A stretch of 64,000 nucleotides of DNA, taken from NCBI GenBank assembly GCA_964411985.1, contig CAYPNF010000037.1:22090-86089 (forward strand), read 5' to 3'. Of this stretch, positions 17,899-27,279 are shown one piece after another. A program made the translations under genes and the position numbers. Under the pieces are notes generated by a model. That model was not told the origin of the DNA and made no database searches. It saw only the letters and a program-made list of their open reading frames with translations. The stretch's first letter is position 1. The number at the start of each line of letters is the position of its first letter. The stretch comes from CAYPNF01 sp964411985. GTDB lineage: Bacteria; Verrucomicrobiota; Verrucomicrobiia; Limisphaerales; J093.

Positions 17899-18644
17899 CT
17901 CTCCGGCGGTTGGGGCAGCTTCCGCGGCGATCGGCGAAAACCGTTACGGATCCAGACCCTCCACACCATCCATAGGGCTTCTCGCACAATTGCTTTGGAC
18001 ATCTTGGACGTGCCCTGGAAACGATCAGTGAAGATGATGGGCACCTCCACCACCTTCATTCCCTGACGCCAAATCATGTGCGTCGTCTCAATCTGGAAAC
18101 TGTAACCGTTGCTGCGGATCCGATTCAGATCGATTGACTCAAGGGCACGCCGACGGAAGCACTTGAATCCGCCGGTTGGATCTGTGAAGGGCATGCCTGT
18201 AATCCATCGCACGTACATGGCGGCCCCCATACTTAGCAGCAGACGCCTGAGCGGCCAGTTGATCACCCGAATGCCCTTCAGGTATCTCGAGCCCAGGACT
18301 AGATCAGCATCCCCGGCCGCCGCCAGAAACGACGGGATGTCCTTGGGGTTGTGCGAGAAATCGCCGTCCATCTCCATCACATACTCGTACTTCCGCTCCA
18401 AAGCCCAGGCAAACCCGGCACAATAGGCCCGCCCTAGGCCGTCCTTGGTCTTGCGATGGAGGACGTGCACCCGGGGATTCATGCTCGCGATCTCATCCGC
18501 AACTTGGCCTGTCCCATCGGGAGAATTGTCGTCCACCACGAGGAGCTCAACCTGGGTGGGCAATGAAAAGAGTAGATCCACGAGCGGCTGCAGGTTTGCC
18601 CGCTCGTTATACGTTGGCACTACCACCAAAGTTCGCCCGTCCAT
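17880..18644 (-). CDS. Polyprenol-phosphate mannosyltransferase (GT2, DPM1-like)
   Basis: A cytoplasmic-face GT2 enzyme that moves a sugar, usually mannose, from a nucleotide donor to polyprenyl phosphate. Landmarks are VPTYNERANL at the N-terminus, the VDDNSPDGT donor motif, MDGDFSH as the metal-binding DxD, and DPTGGFKCF with the acceptor-loop FQIE. At 254 residues it is a stand-alone DPM1-type protein without a C-terminal GtrA-like membrane domain. The donor may be another sugar. Confidence 0.92.
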   Translation of the reverse strand: MDGRTLVVVPTYNERANLQPLVDLLFSLPTQVELLVVDDNSPDGTGQVADEIASMNPRVHVLHRKTKDGLGRAYCAGFAWALERKYEYVMEMDGDFSHNPKDIPSFLAAAGDADLVLGSRYLKGIRVINWPLRRLLLSMGAAMYVRWITGMPFTDPTGGFKCFRRRALESIDLNRIRSNGYSFQIETTHMIWRQGMKVVEVPIIFTDRFQGTSKMSKAIVREALWMVWRVWIRNGFRRSPRKLPQPPESHPTGA

Positions 18645-18779
18645 AGGTCTCAGGCAGATTATGCGAGAGAAAGCTACCCGAAGACAAGTCCGAGAATCAG
18701 CCCGTGAATCGCCTATCGCATCCCTCGAGGCGGGTGATTCCGACGAAAACTCCGTCCTACCCTGTTGAAGGGCAGTCGC

Positions 18780-19658
18780 TCAACGACCCACCGGGGCTTG
18801 GTAGACGCTCGGTTTGATCCGTTTCAAGGGTATCTGGAGTCCACAAAGGGATTCAGAGTGGCCAACGAAGAGGTACCCCCCTGGAACCAAGAACTGCATC
18901 AGTTTCTTCACGATCTGCTCTTGGGTCGGTTTATCGAAGTAGATCATGACGTTTCGACAGAAGATGATCTCGAAAGGTCGCGAATGCCGAAAGCTCTTGA
19001 TCAGGTTGATCTGTTGGTACTGAACTCTTTGGACGATATAGTCCTTGATCTTGAAGTTTCCTTCTTGGGTTCTCACCCCTTTGTTGAGGTACTTTGCCTG
19101 CCAGGCTGGAGGGACCGTGCGCAGACAGTCGGCCGGGTAGATGGCTTGCTTCGCCTTCTCCAGGATACGCAGGGAGATGTCGCTGGCGGTGATCTCCCAG
19201 TCCCATCCGGACGACAGTGGATAGAATTGATCGAGATAGAAAGCAATGCTGTAAGGTTCCTCACCGGAAGAGGATGCAGCGCTCCAGACCCGGAACTTGG
19301 TTTTGCCTGGAGAGAGGATTCCCGGGAGAGCCGTCTTCACCATGAACTGAAAGTGCTCTTCTTCCCGGAGAAAATTGGTGAAATTGGTGGTAAGGGCATC
19401 GATCGCATGCTGCATCTCATCCTGATCGGTCTGCAAGATCTGGCAGTACTCCGAGAGATGGGCTACGCCTGCCTGGCGCATGCGCTTGCCCAGACGGGTT
19501 TTCACGAAAGCCTCCTTGTCCCTGCCTAACTGGATGCCGCAGTGATCGTAGATGTACTCCACCAGCCACTGGTGAGCCTTTTCCTCGCTTCGCTTGGAAA
19601 TCCTAATGCTCGGTCGGGAAGAGAAGTGGGCGAAGAGCTGCATGGTAGGAAGCATCAT
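18780..19658 (-). CDS. cheR: CheR-type protein-glutamate O-methyltransferase
   Basis: Methylates glutamates of chemoreceptors using SAM. The N-terminal helical CheR domain (residues about 20-95) is followed by the catalytic domain with RVWSAASSSGEEPYS (SAM-binding motif, about 120), the TASDIS acidic loop and FCRNVMIYFD (about 215). The start is placed at the double Met of MMLPTMQ; the frame is open to 19760. No other chemotaxis gene lies nearby, so it may serve a distant cluster or a non-chemotaxis sensory pathway. Confidence 0.9.
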   Translation of the reverse strand: MMLPTMQLFAHFSSRPSIRISKRSEEKAHQWLVEYIYDHCGIQLGRDKEAFVKTRLGKRMRQAGVAHLSEYCQILQTDQDEMQHAIDALTTNFTNFLREEEHFQFMVKTALPGILSPGKTKFRVWSAASSSGEEPYSIAFYLDQFYPLSSGWDWEITASDISLRILEKAKQAIYPADCLRTVPPAWQAKYLNKGVRTQEGNFKIKDYIVQRVQYQQINLIKSFRHSRPFEIIFCRNVMIYFDKPTQEQIVKKLMQFLVPGGYLFVGHSESLCGLQIPLKRIKPSVYQAPVGR

Positions 19659-19794
19659 CGAGTTCCGCGTGCAGGCGAAGCCAAAGTCGTTCCGGGTTGG
19701 GAGACTTCGCTCACGGACCAACGCGATGTGGGAGGTGTTTTCCGGTGAACCCCTAAACAAATCACCATATCTCCTTACATCGGCGTTTTGTTCA

Positions 19795-19808
19795 GTTCTC
19801 TTGAGAAC
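19795..19808. promoter_or_regulatory. Palindromic operator-like site between divergent genes
   Basis: GTTCTC and GAGAAC arms are separated by two bases, giving a 14-base near-palindrome in the gap between cheR and the divergent glycosidase-like gene. It has the size and symmetry of a repressor half-site pair. No matching copy was noticed elsewhere. Confidence 0.25.
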
Positions 19809-19906
19809 GAAACCTTTCCGCTGTCACTTTCTTTTTGCGCTCCGTTTCCTCTGGCGATCCTTCAACCCTTGCAAGGGATGTCGTGGATGCCTAGTCTCCG
19901 TCCAAG

Positions 19907-21883
19907 ATGGAATCAATGCTCAGACAGTGTCCCGTGGAAGGGGAAGTACCAACTGGAGCCGCGAGTTCTCGATGCCTCCACGTCCCAGCTTTGGGAAATC
20001 GCCGGAATCGGTGCGGTGGCTCTGTTTTGGTTTCCGTGGCCATGCTCTATTTGGCATCCAGCGGAGCTTTGTCGTCCTCACTGCCGACGGCATCCGCCCG
20101 CGGCGCCCGGATGTCCCCAAGAAGCTCCCCTGCGTGGACCATACGCCCACCGTTTCGGGTGAACCTACTCCCGGGCCAAGCCACCTTCGTCTTCACGCTC
20201 TACGGGGTGCCCTCCGAAGTGGGGCCGCTCCGGGAACTCGTCCAAGTCATGCAGGAGCAGCATCTTGGAAACGGCTTCGACCCAGGCCCGGCTCCCAGTC
20301 CGGCCACCAAACCGGTTTTTGATTACCTCGCCACCCTGGGTTGGCCCACCATTTGTTATCCTGGCTGCGCCGATATGCAGATCCAGGGCGGGCGTTGCGT
20401 GCTGGGCCCCGAAAGCCTGGCTGCTCTGGCAGGGATGGATCGCGCCCAGGTTTTCACCGCCGTCCAACTCGGGGAGTGGGGGTATTACTTCCATAACCTC
20501 TCCCCCAATGAACCGTGGTGGCGAGATGTCTACGGGCCCGACTTCGAGAAGTACCGACACCTGATGAAACCAGCAGGTTTGGCCGGTTACGACCGGCGCC
20601 CTGTCAACCGGCGCGAATGCTACGAGGTGGTGAAAGACTATTTCACCAGCCGCAAGCGAGACCTGCTGGATCGCATCATCAGCGTGACAGGTCACTCGCA
20701 TTACGAGGCGTACGCAGGCGAATGGGGCGCCCGATGCATCGGTCTCGAGATCGCGGAGAACATCGCCTTTACTCAGTCCAAGTTCGCGTTCGCACGTGGT
20801 GCCTCACGGCAGTGGCAGTTGCCGTGGAGTGTCCAGGTAAGCCCCTGGTTCTCGGGAGCGTGCACCACCAGCGGCCCGTTGCGTCAGGAAGGCGGGGGTG
20901 CGCGGGGTTTGGACGCGGGCCATTCCTTAAGTCTCTATGAGCGGATGTGGCTGCACGGATGGTTCGCGGGAGCCGCCATGGTGACGCCCGAGAACAGCAT
21001 CGCCATCTTCTTCGAGAAGCCGTCCGCGCCATGGCCGTTGACCACGCATGGGCGAAAGGCAGCGGAGCTCTTCCAGTTCATGCAAACCCATGATCGAGGG
21101 GTGCCCTTTACTCCCGCGGCGGTCGTGCTCGATCACCTGTCCGGCTACAACGCCTACATGGACAGGCCCTGGGGGATCCTGGAACCAACGGAAGGCGATC
21201 GGCAGGTCCGGGATTTGTTCGATCATCAGCTTTTTCCCGGGAGTGACCATATCCATCACCAGCCTGACCCAGCAAATCCCGAGTCCAGTTATCTGCGAGC
21301 AACCCCCTATGGAGAAATCTTCGATGTCCAACTCAGCAGCGCATCGGCCCTGACCCTGGGGAGCTACCCGGTCCTTTTGCTGGCGGGAGATATCGAGTTT
21401 GACCAGGAGTTCGTGGCAAAGCTCGAACAGGCATTGAAGGGTGGCACCAAAGTGCTGCTCACCCCCGCGCTTCAGAAGGCGTTGAGCTCCCGTTCCGTGC
21501 GCTTAGCCAAGCATCGGGGCATCGAGACTTTGGAACCCTGGGTCAACCCTGAGACGGGACGCTCTACCGCCATTTCCGGTGCACGTCTCCGGCGGCTGAG
21601 TCGGGACACTCTTCCGCTCGAAATATTGGGAGACCCCATCCAGTACCAGATCAATCGCACCACCAAGGGGTGGGTGGTGGAGCTGATCAACAATACCGGC
21701 GTCAGCAAGAAACCAGGTCAGCCGGCAAGCGTGGACCCATCGGCCATCGCCCGCGTACGGATCCAACCGAGGGTTTCCTACGCCTCGGCCAGGGAATGGC
21801 GCTCCAATCGAGTCTACTCGAAACGAGAGCCCTTGCAGGTCGAGGTAGGCTCCGGTGAAACCAAGTTTGTCGAGGTACGATGA
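19907..21883 (+). CDS. Secreted protein, putative glycoside hydrolase with GATase-like C-terminal part
   Basis: The start is uncertain: a hydrophobic signal-like segment (VLVSVAMLYLASS) lies 40-50 residues in, so initiation near 20027-20042 is possible. The mature part has barrel-like strands with acidic and aromatic residues (HSHYEAYAGEWGARC, MWLHGWFAGA). A later segment, SYPVLLLAGD with GGTKVLLTPA, resembles the glutamine-amidotransferase-like domain of GH42-type enzymes. No family is certain. It ends in an ATGA overlap with the GH172 gene, which supports a shared glycan substrate. Confidence 0.7.
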   Translation: MESMLRQCPVEGEVPTGAASSRCLHVPALGNRRNRCGGSVLVSVAMLYLASSGALSSSLPTASARGARMSPRSSPAWTIRPPFRVNLLPGQATFVFTLYGVPSEVGPLRELVQVMQEQHLGNGFDPGPAPSPATKPVFDYLATLGWPTICYPGCADMQIQGGRCVLGPESLAALAGMDRAQVFTAVQLGEWGYYFHNLSPNEPWWRDVYGPDFEKYRHLMKPAGLAGYDRRPVNRRECYEVVKDYFTSRKRDLLDRIISVTGHSHYEAYAGEWGARCIGLEIAENIAFTQSKFAFARGASRQWQLPWSVQVSPWFSGACTTSGPLRQEGGGARGLDAGHSLSLYERMWLHGWFAGAAMVTPENSIAIFFEKPSAPWPLTTHGRKAAELFQFMQTHDRGVPFTPAAVVLDHLSGYNAYMDRPWGILEPTEGDRQVRDLFDHQLFPGSDHIHHQPDPANPESSYLRATPYGEIFDVQLSSASALTLGSYPVLLLAGDIEFDQEFVAKLEQALKGGTKVLLTPALQKALSSRSVRLAKHRGIETLEPWVNPETGRSTAISGARLRRLSRDTLPLEILGDPIQYQINRTTKGWVVELINNTGVSKKPGQPASVDPSAIARVRIQPRVSYASAREWRSNRVYSKREPLQVEVGSGETKFVEVR

Positions 21884-23556
21884 TCGGTATGAATACTCAA
21901 CGTGGCTTCTTTTCAAGAACACATATCCTCACCGCCATCCTGGCCGCAGGGTTTGGGTTGCCCCTGGCAGTCCTCTCGGTGCTCGCTGCAGACTCCGCTG
22001 CCCCGAAGCAGGCAAACCAGCCGGCGCAAGAAGCGTTCGTCGGCCTCCAGCCGGGCTTAGGTAGCCTGCCGCTGCTCGGCCGTGGACGCACTCGATCTAT
22101 CTGCGCCGAGAACCCAACTGGCGAGAAAGGGAAAGGAGGGATGGCCGTGCCCAATCCGACCGAGCCGAAGCCGGCCGCGAGCGCCCGCGCCGCTGACGAT
22201 CTCGGGCAAGGATGGAAGGTCCGCCCCTTCATCCGGCTGAACGCCCATGAAACCACGACTTTGATGGACGTCGGAGGTTCGGGTATTATCCAACACATCT
22301 GGATCGTGGAGGGCCTGAACCGCGGTTTAGTGATCCGGTTCTACTGGGATGGGGAAGAAACACCCTCCGTCGAAGCACCGGTGCCAGATTTCTTTGCCGT
22401 CGGCCATGGTCGCTTTGCCCCGGTAAACTCCCTGCCGGTGGTGGTCAACCCCGCCAACGCCTTAAACTGTTTCTGGCCCATGCCCTTCAGGACTCATGCC
22501 CGGATCACGTTGTCCAATGAGACCGGTGAAGATGTCCAGTTGGTCGCCTACCAGATTACGTACGTGGAAACCGAGGTTCCGCCTGCGGCGGGCACTTTCC
22601 ACGCCCAGTATCGCCGCGCGTCCACCGCAGAGCGCAATCCCTACGTCATTCTGGATGGGGTGAAGGGGCAGGGGAGGTACGTGGGGACGTTCCTTGCCTG
22701 GACACAACTGGGCAAAGGCTGGTTTGGGGAAGGGGAGATCAAGTTCTATCTGGACGGCGACGACCAGTTCCCCACCATTTGCGGCACGGGAACCGAGGAC
22801 TACTTTCTCGGGAGTTATGGCTTTCCCAAACCCTACACCACTGCCTACTCGGGTACCGTCCTGCCAGCCTCCGAGAATGCTGACCCTCCCAATTTCTGGA
22901 GCCTCTACCGCTGGCATATCCAGGACCCGATCAATTTTGAAAAAGACCTTCGCGTGACCATCCAGGCACTGGGATGGGGGCCGGACGGCAAATACAAGAA
23001 ATTCGCCGATGACATCGCTTCGGTCGCCTACTGGTACCAGACCGAACCTCACGCACCTTTTCCAAGCCTGGTACCGCTCGCACAACGGCTCTACGACGCT
23101 CCACGCCCGCCCCTGGTCATCCCCGGGGCGCAGGAGGGTGAGTCGCTGGCAGTCGTCGCCAAGAGCCCCGGAGTCGTGACCGAGGTTCAGGACCTTCGTA
23201 GCATTGGGAAAGGCTGGAGCCAGGACGCTCAACTCTTTGTCCGGGCCGGAAAACCAGAGGACTTCGTGGAGCTCGAGATCCCTGCGAAAGAACCGGGACC
23301 AAAGCGAATCATCCTTTTTGCCACCAAGGCCTCCGATTACGGCGTGATTGCGTTCTCGATCAACGGCCGGACAGCCGGGCCGCCCTTTGACGGCTATGCA
23401 GAGCGACCCGCACCCTCGGGAGGGATTGATCTGGGCGTACATGAACCCAAGGACGGCAAGTGGCTGCTTCAGGTGAAAGTCGTCGGCACCAACCCTGCCT
23501 CCACCGGTCCGAAGTATTTCTTCGGAGTCGATGCCGTCGTTCTCAAGAAGCCGTAG
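21880..23556 (+). CDS. GH172 (DUF2961) family glycoside hydrolase, secreted
   Basis: Contains the DUF2961/GH172 core: NAHETTTLMDVGGSG, GEGEIKFYLDGD and CGTGTEDYF, where the two conserved glutamates correspond to the family catalytic pair. Known members cleave D-arabinofuranosides or difructose anhydride. Residues about 12-35 form a signal segment, and a Pro/Ala/Gly-rich linker of about 60 residues precedes the core. The ATG overlaps the previous stop by 4 bases, so translation is coupled. A C-terminal beta-sandwich follows at about 400-558. It ends 14 bases inside the convergent DUF1848 gene. Confidence 0.9.
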   Translation: MIGMNTQRGFFSRTHILTAILAAGFGLPLAVLSVLAADSAAPKQANQPAQEAFVGLQPGLGSLPLLGRGRTRSICAENPTGEKGKGGMAVPNPTEPKPAASARAADDLGQGWKVRPFIRLNAHETTTLMDVGGSGIIQHIWIVEGLNRGLVIRFYWDGEETPSVEAPVPDFFAVGHGRFAPVNSLPVVVNPANALNCFWPMPFRTHARITLSNETGEDVQLVAYQITYVETEVPPAAGTFHAQYRRASTAERNPYVILDGVKGQGRYVGTFLAWTQLGKGWFGEGEIKFYLDGDDQFPTICGTGTEDYFLGSYGFPKPYTTAYSGTVLPASENADPPNFWSLYRWHIQDPINFEKDLRVTIQALGWGPDGKYKKFADDIASVAYWYQTEPHAPFPSLVPLAQRLYDAPRPPLVIPGAQEGESLAVVAKSPGVVTEVQDLRSIGKGWSQDAQLFVRAGKPEDFVELEIPAKEPGPKRIILFATKASDYGVIAFSINGRTAGPPFDGYAERPAPSGGIDLGVHEPKDGKWLLQVKVVGTNPASTGPKYFFGVDAVVLKKP

Positions 23557-24436
23557 CCGAGACTAGAGTTGGTGAGTCAGGATCGTGCCTCCGGTGCCTG
23601 TCTATAGCCGTGCTGAACGACGTCGTGGCGTAGCAGTACGAACAGCCGAAGAGGCAGGAGTTGTACATCCCTATGTCACGACTCTTCGCGCACCCACAAG
23701 CTGATCTCTGCGCATGGTCCTTCTGGTGACACACCTCGATGTGGAAAACGCGTTGGATCAGCTGGGCATCGATGCACGCGCCTTTTCTCACGCCGTACGG
23801 GACCAGATCAAGTTCCTCGGCACAACTCTGAATTTCCATTCCGTTCAGCCTGCACACGTCGACCAAGTGAGGGATCAAGCTGGCGATTTCGTCGGGCTGT
23901 GGCTGTCGCAGCTGAACTCCCTGAGAGCGGAGCGTGGCGAGGCGTTCGCTGAGCTTTCGGTACTCATCCCAGACGCTAACGACGCAGCGGCGGGTGTAGC
24001 CTCGAAGAGCCTTGGCAATCGAGGCAAAGTTCGCCCGGTGGAAAGCGACGTTCGTTCCTGTAGAAAACACGATGGGGTCATACCGCCAAATGACTTTCTC
24101 TGGACCTATCAGCGAGGAGAGTCTCTTGAAAGCATCCAGCGAGGTGGCAAGCAAGGGATTCTGTGCGTCGATCGGCGCGCCATACCCGCATACAGTGAAG
24201 TGAAAATAGTATCGAAATCCTCTGGCGTGCAACTCGGGCAACCGAGAGATCATGCCACGCGGGCTGCGCGTCCAGAACACCACCACATCCACATCCTCCG
24301 GACGCAGGGAAATTTGGCTCACCTGCGTCGGGTTCATCGGATTCGGCACCTCGCAGTACCCGGCCCGCACGCGGCGAAGAAACCACTCGGCATAGAAAGC
24401 CGGTATGTCTGTTCTTCGGCTAGCGCTAAGGATCAT
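23543..24436 (-). CDS. DUF1848 family protein with C-terminal cysteine cluster
   Basis: A 297-residue protein opening with SASRRTDIPAFYAEW, the signature of DUF1848. The C-terminal part has clustered cysteines (CGCAKS, NSCLFGCSYCYA) that look like a metal or iron-sulfur site related to radical-SAM or photolyase-repair proteins. The biochemical function is unknown. It stands alone, convergent with the GH172 gene. Confidence 0.88.
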   Translation of the reverse strand: MILSASRRTDIPAFYAEWFLRRVRAGYCEVPNPMNPTQVSQISLRPEDVDVVVFWTRSPRGMISRLPELHARGFRYYFHFTVCGYGAPIDAQNPLLATSLDAFKRLSSLIGPEKVIWRYDPIVFSTGTNVAFHRANFASIAKALRGYTRRCVVSVWDEYRKLSERLATLRSQGVQLRQPQPDEIASLIPHLVDVCRLNGMEIQSCAEELDLVPYGVRKGACIDAQLIQRVFHIEVCHQKDHAQRSACGCAKSRDIGMYNSCLFGCSYCYATTSFSTAIDRHRRHDPDSPTLVSATAS

Positions 24437-24570
24437 TCAGATTTCCCGTCACGGGCTGCATCACGGACATTCGATAGCCAATTGATGAGAAGGATCGTCA
24501 AGACAGGCAACTCCTATTTGCCGAAAGCTCGGGTGCCTAGTGCCATGGGCGACCGGAGGTTCATCAGAAA

Positions 24571-24599
24571 GGGCAGGGGACACTCCCCATGCCCTGCCC
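24571..24599. other. Strong hairpin in the gap before the AI-2E transporter gene
   Basis: GGGCAGGG (24571-24578) and CCCTGCCC (24592-24599) form a perfect 8-bp stem with a 13-base loop. There is no T-run on either side, so it is not a standard terminator. It could be a leader structure or a REP-like element. Confidence 0.4.
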
Positions 24600-24710
24600 G
24601 GTTGCCGATCGGTATCCGCGAAGGCGAGCTGGCCGCCTTTCTCAGCAGAGGTGGCTCTCCATGGCTTATTGGCGCTTGCTGCCAGCGGAGAAGCGAAATA
24701 GACTGGTTCA

Positions 24711-25946
24711 ATGAATTTTCCTGGCCCCACCGAAAAACAGGCACGGCTGATCTGGTTCGCACTCAGCGGGCTTGCAGTGGCCGCCATTGTGGCCCTGGTG
24801 GTAGCCCTCGTCCGAGGAACGGGGCAAGTCCTGGACGTGCTTGCCCCTGTCATCTGGCCCGTGGCTGTTGCGGGTGTACTGGCGTACTTGCTAGATCCAG
24901 TGGTGGATTTTCTCGGACATCGTCGTGTGCCGCGCACGCGGGCCATCGTGCTCGTATTTGTGGTTGCCGCAGTCCTCTTTACCGGGCTCTTTGGTAGCGT
25001 AATGCCGAGGTTGGTCGTAGAAACTCGGCAACTGGTCAGCAGCTTGCCTACTTTTGTGGCGCGAATGGAAACTCGGGCTTCCGAATGGGCCAACAAACCA
25101 CATGCCTCCATCCGAGGCGTGCTGGACCGATTCGGGATTCCATGGCCCGGTTCCGTTGAAGGAACGAACTCGCTTCCCGTTTCGACCAATAGCCCGCCGA
25201 CAATCCCCACAGCCACTAAATCTACCAGCGCGACGCTATTTGATCAGCTTGATTCGGATACTGTTCAAAAAGCGACCGGATTTGTCGGGGGCATCCTGAA
25301 ATCGGTAGGCACCTGGCTGGGTAACCAGTTTTCACGACTTACTGGTTTCTTTGGCGTTGTCGCCGGGCTCTCGCTGATTCCAATCTATTTGTTCTACTTC
25401 CTGCAGGAGAAACAGGGTATCGTTGACAATTGGACCGACTACGTCCCTGTCAGTGACCCTAGCTTCAAGAAGGAAGCCGTCTTTGTGATCCGTTCCGTTA
25501 ATGATTACCTGATCGCTTTCTTCCGCGGCCAAGTCCTTGTCGCCATGTGCGACGGCGTGCTTTACGGCATCGGTTTCGCCATCATCGGACTGCCCTATGC
25601 CTTTCTGATCGGCGTACTGGCAGTCGCCCTCACGATTATCCCGTTTGTCGGGGCGATCGTTACTTGCGGTGCAGCTTTACTCATCGCACTTGTGTCCTAC
25701 GCCGACTGGCAGCACCCGCTGCTGGTCTTCCTGGTTTTTGGGATAGTCCAGGGAATTGAGGGTTACGTCCTGCAGCCTAAGATCATCGGTGACCGCGTCG
25801 GTCTGCACCCGATGGTGATTATCATCGCGATCATGACTGGCACGACGCTCTTGGGAGGCGTTCTCGGCGGGATTCTCGCCATACCTCTGGCAGCTGCGCT
25901 GCGGGTGATCTTGGCCCGGTATGTATGGAAGAAAGAGACCACCTGA
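24711..25946 (+). CDS. AI-2E family transporter (PerM/TqsA-like membrane protein)
   Basis: A 411-residue inner-membrane protein with two N-terminal helices, a third near residue 85, a soluble loop (about 105-205), and a C-terminal bundle ending with the family segment QGIEGYVLQPKIIGDRVGLHP and a Gly-rich helix. Family members export autoinducer-2, drugs or ions; the substrate cannot be read from sequence. A Ser/Thr/Pro-rich stretch near 155-175 widens the loop. It is a single gene. Confidence 0.9.
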   Translation: MNFPGPTEKQARLIWFALSGLAVAAIVALVVALVRGTGQVLDVLAPVIWPVAVAGVLAYLLDPVVDFLGHRRVPRTRAIVLVFVVAAVLFTGLFGSVMPRLVVETRQLVSSLPTFVARMETRASEWANKPHASIRGVLDRFGIPWPGSVEGTNSLPVSTNSPPTIPTATKSTSATLFDQLDSDTVQKATGFVGGILKSVGTWLGNQFSRLTGFFGVVAGLSLIPIYLFYFLQEKQGIVDNWTDYVPVSDPSFKKEAVFVIRSVNDYLIAFFRGQVLVAMCDGVLYGIGFAIIGLPYAFLIGVLAVALTIIPFVGAIVTCGAALLIALVSYADWQHPLLVFLVFGIVQGIEGYVLQPKIIGDRVGLHPMVIIIAIMTGTTLLGGVLGGILAIPLAAALRVILARYVWKKETT

Positions 25947-26058
25947 GCCACGTGAGGGCAGGTAGTCCGAGAAGGGAGCCTCCTGATAGGCCAAATGCGG
26001 AATCAGACCAGGGAATGGCCTAATCAAGACTAAACATAACAAACATTGTGCGAAGGTT

Positions 26059-27279
26059 CTATCTTTCTCGTAATAGTGGCCAGTAAGCTCCAATCTGCCG
26101 ACCCACCACCAATTCCTGCGCGAAGTCCCCGAACTTCCGCCCGTCATAACTGCTGACCGTGTTGTCCCCCATGACCAAATAGTGTCGAGGCCTCACCACG
26201 AACTCCATCCGTTCATTAGGGAATTTCGACGCGATACTACCCCGGCCCATTCCAAGGGCCTGCGCTCCCAGATCATTCAAGTGCCCTGAATACCGGCTAT
26301 CAGCTGGCGCCCCCAAGCCACCGTAAACCTGTTCAAAGAACGGAGTCTTCTCGTCCAGTCGCCTGCCATTCACTCGTAGATGCCGGTCATTCCCAATACG
26401 AATTCGTTCGCCGCCCAACCCAACCAGCCGTTTGATATAGTGTACGCCGTCCTGAAGGCCTGAAATATGGCTGGCCAGGAACACGATGATTTCTCCGCGG
26501 CGGGGTTTGCGGAAATTGTAGGTGAGACGATCTACCAGGATGTGGTCACCTCCGGTCACCAAGACGCGCAGGATGTCTTCTCCAGTCTGATAGCTGTAAT
26601 CGGCCTTGGCACCGCCATAAAGAAATACCAGCCGGCTCGTCGGCACTTTGACGATTGGCGGGAGGTTGTCAGTGACGAACCAGAGGGTATAGGTGTGTTC
26701 GCCAACTCGAAAACGCTGTTTTCTCAACCTGGGTAAATCCAGGAACGACAGGATCGGCTCCGGCTCCATGATCTGCTCGATTTTGCCAGGTCCCTTGGCG
26801 ACTACATGAAAGTAACGCTTCCCGTAGACCAACCACTGCCAGAGCTCCTCCGACCATGATTCTGGAACTTTGGCGGCACTGCTCCGCAGATCAGTAACCG
26901 TGACCCCGTAAAGGGTGGGCTGCATTGAGCCGCTGGGGATGGCCATGGGCTGGACCAGGAAAGTTCGAAGAGCTAGAATGAGGAGCAGGGCCAAGGTCAG
27001 GATTTCAAAGCACTCGCGCGGCTTGTTGAGCGACGGATCACTCAGAGTCGCCTCAACGCATTCATCTAGCTCTCGAAGAGCGTCTTGGAGTTCGTCCCCC
27101 TGCCCGCCTGCCGTCCAAGCTAACTCCACTTTCTCCAGCGCTGCTTGTGCCCTGGCGATATCCTTCTCGTCTAGCAGATCCCTTTGCCAACGCAGTAATC
27201 TCCTGACATGACGATGCCGAAACATCGCCCGTCGAACAGCTGCCGACGTCAGCCAGGTGCGCAGGGTTGGGAGGTTCAC
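26059..27279 (-). CDS. lepB: Signal peptidase I (second of two tandem copies)
   Basis: Cleaves signal peptides on the outer face of the inner membrane. The catalytic Ser lies in IPSGSMQPTLYG near residue 120, the Lys base in YIKRLVGLGGE, and the late box is MGDNTVSSYDGR. A single helix precedes the serine, and the first 90 residues are a charged helical cytoplasmic extension. Its start overlaps the stop of the sister gene by 4 bases. Length (406 aa) is greater than most leader peptidases because of the N-terminal extension and an insert between the boxes. Confidence 0.93.
   Translation of the reverse strand: MNLPTLRTWLTSAAVRRAMFRHRHVRRLLRWQRDLLDEKDIARAQAALEKVELAWTAGGQGDELQDALRELDECVEATLSDPSLNKPRECFEILTLALLLILALRTFLVQPMAIPSGSMQPTLYGVTVTDLRSSAAKVPESWSEELWQWLVYGKRYFHVVAKGPGKIEQIMEPEPILSFLDLPRLRKQRFRVGEHTYTLWFVTDNLPPIVKVPTSRLVFLYGGAKADYSYQTGEDILRVLVTGGDHILVDRLTYNFRKPRRGEIIVFLASHISGLQDGVHYIKRLVGLGGERIRIGNDRHLRVNGRRLDEKTPFFEQVYGGLGAPADSRYSGHLNDLGAQALGMGRGSIASKFPNERMEFVVRPRHYLVMGDNTVSSYDGRKFGDFAQELVVGRQIGAYWPLLRER

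Noticed and set aside
18765..19529. 254-residue plus-strand frame
   Set aside because: It is opposite the cheR gene, which carries the conserved SAM and N-terminal motifs.
22462..23442. 326-residue minus-strand frame
   Set aside because: It mirrors the GH172 gene, whose family motifs are unambiguous on the plus strand.
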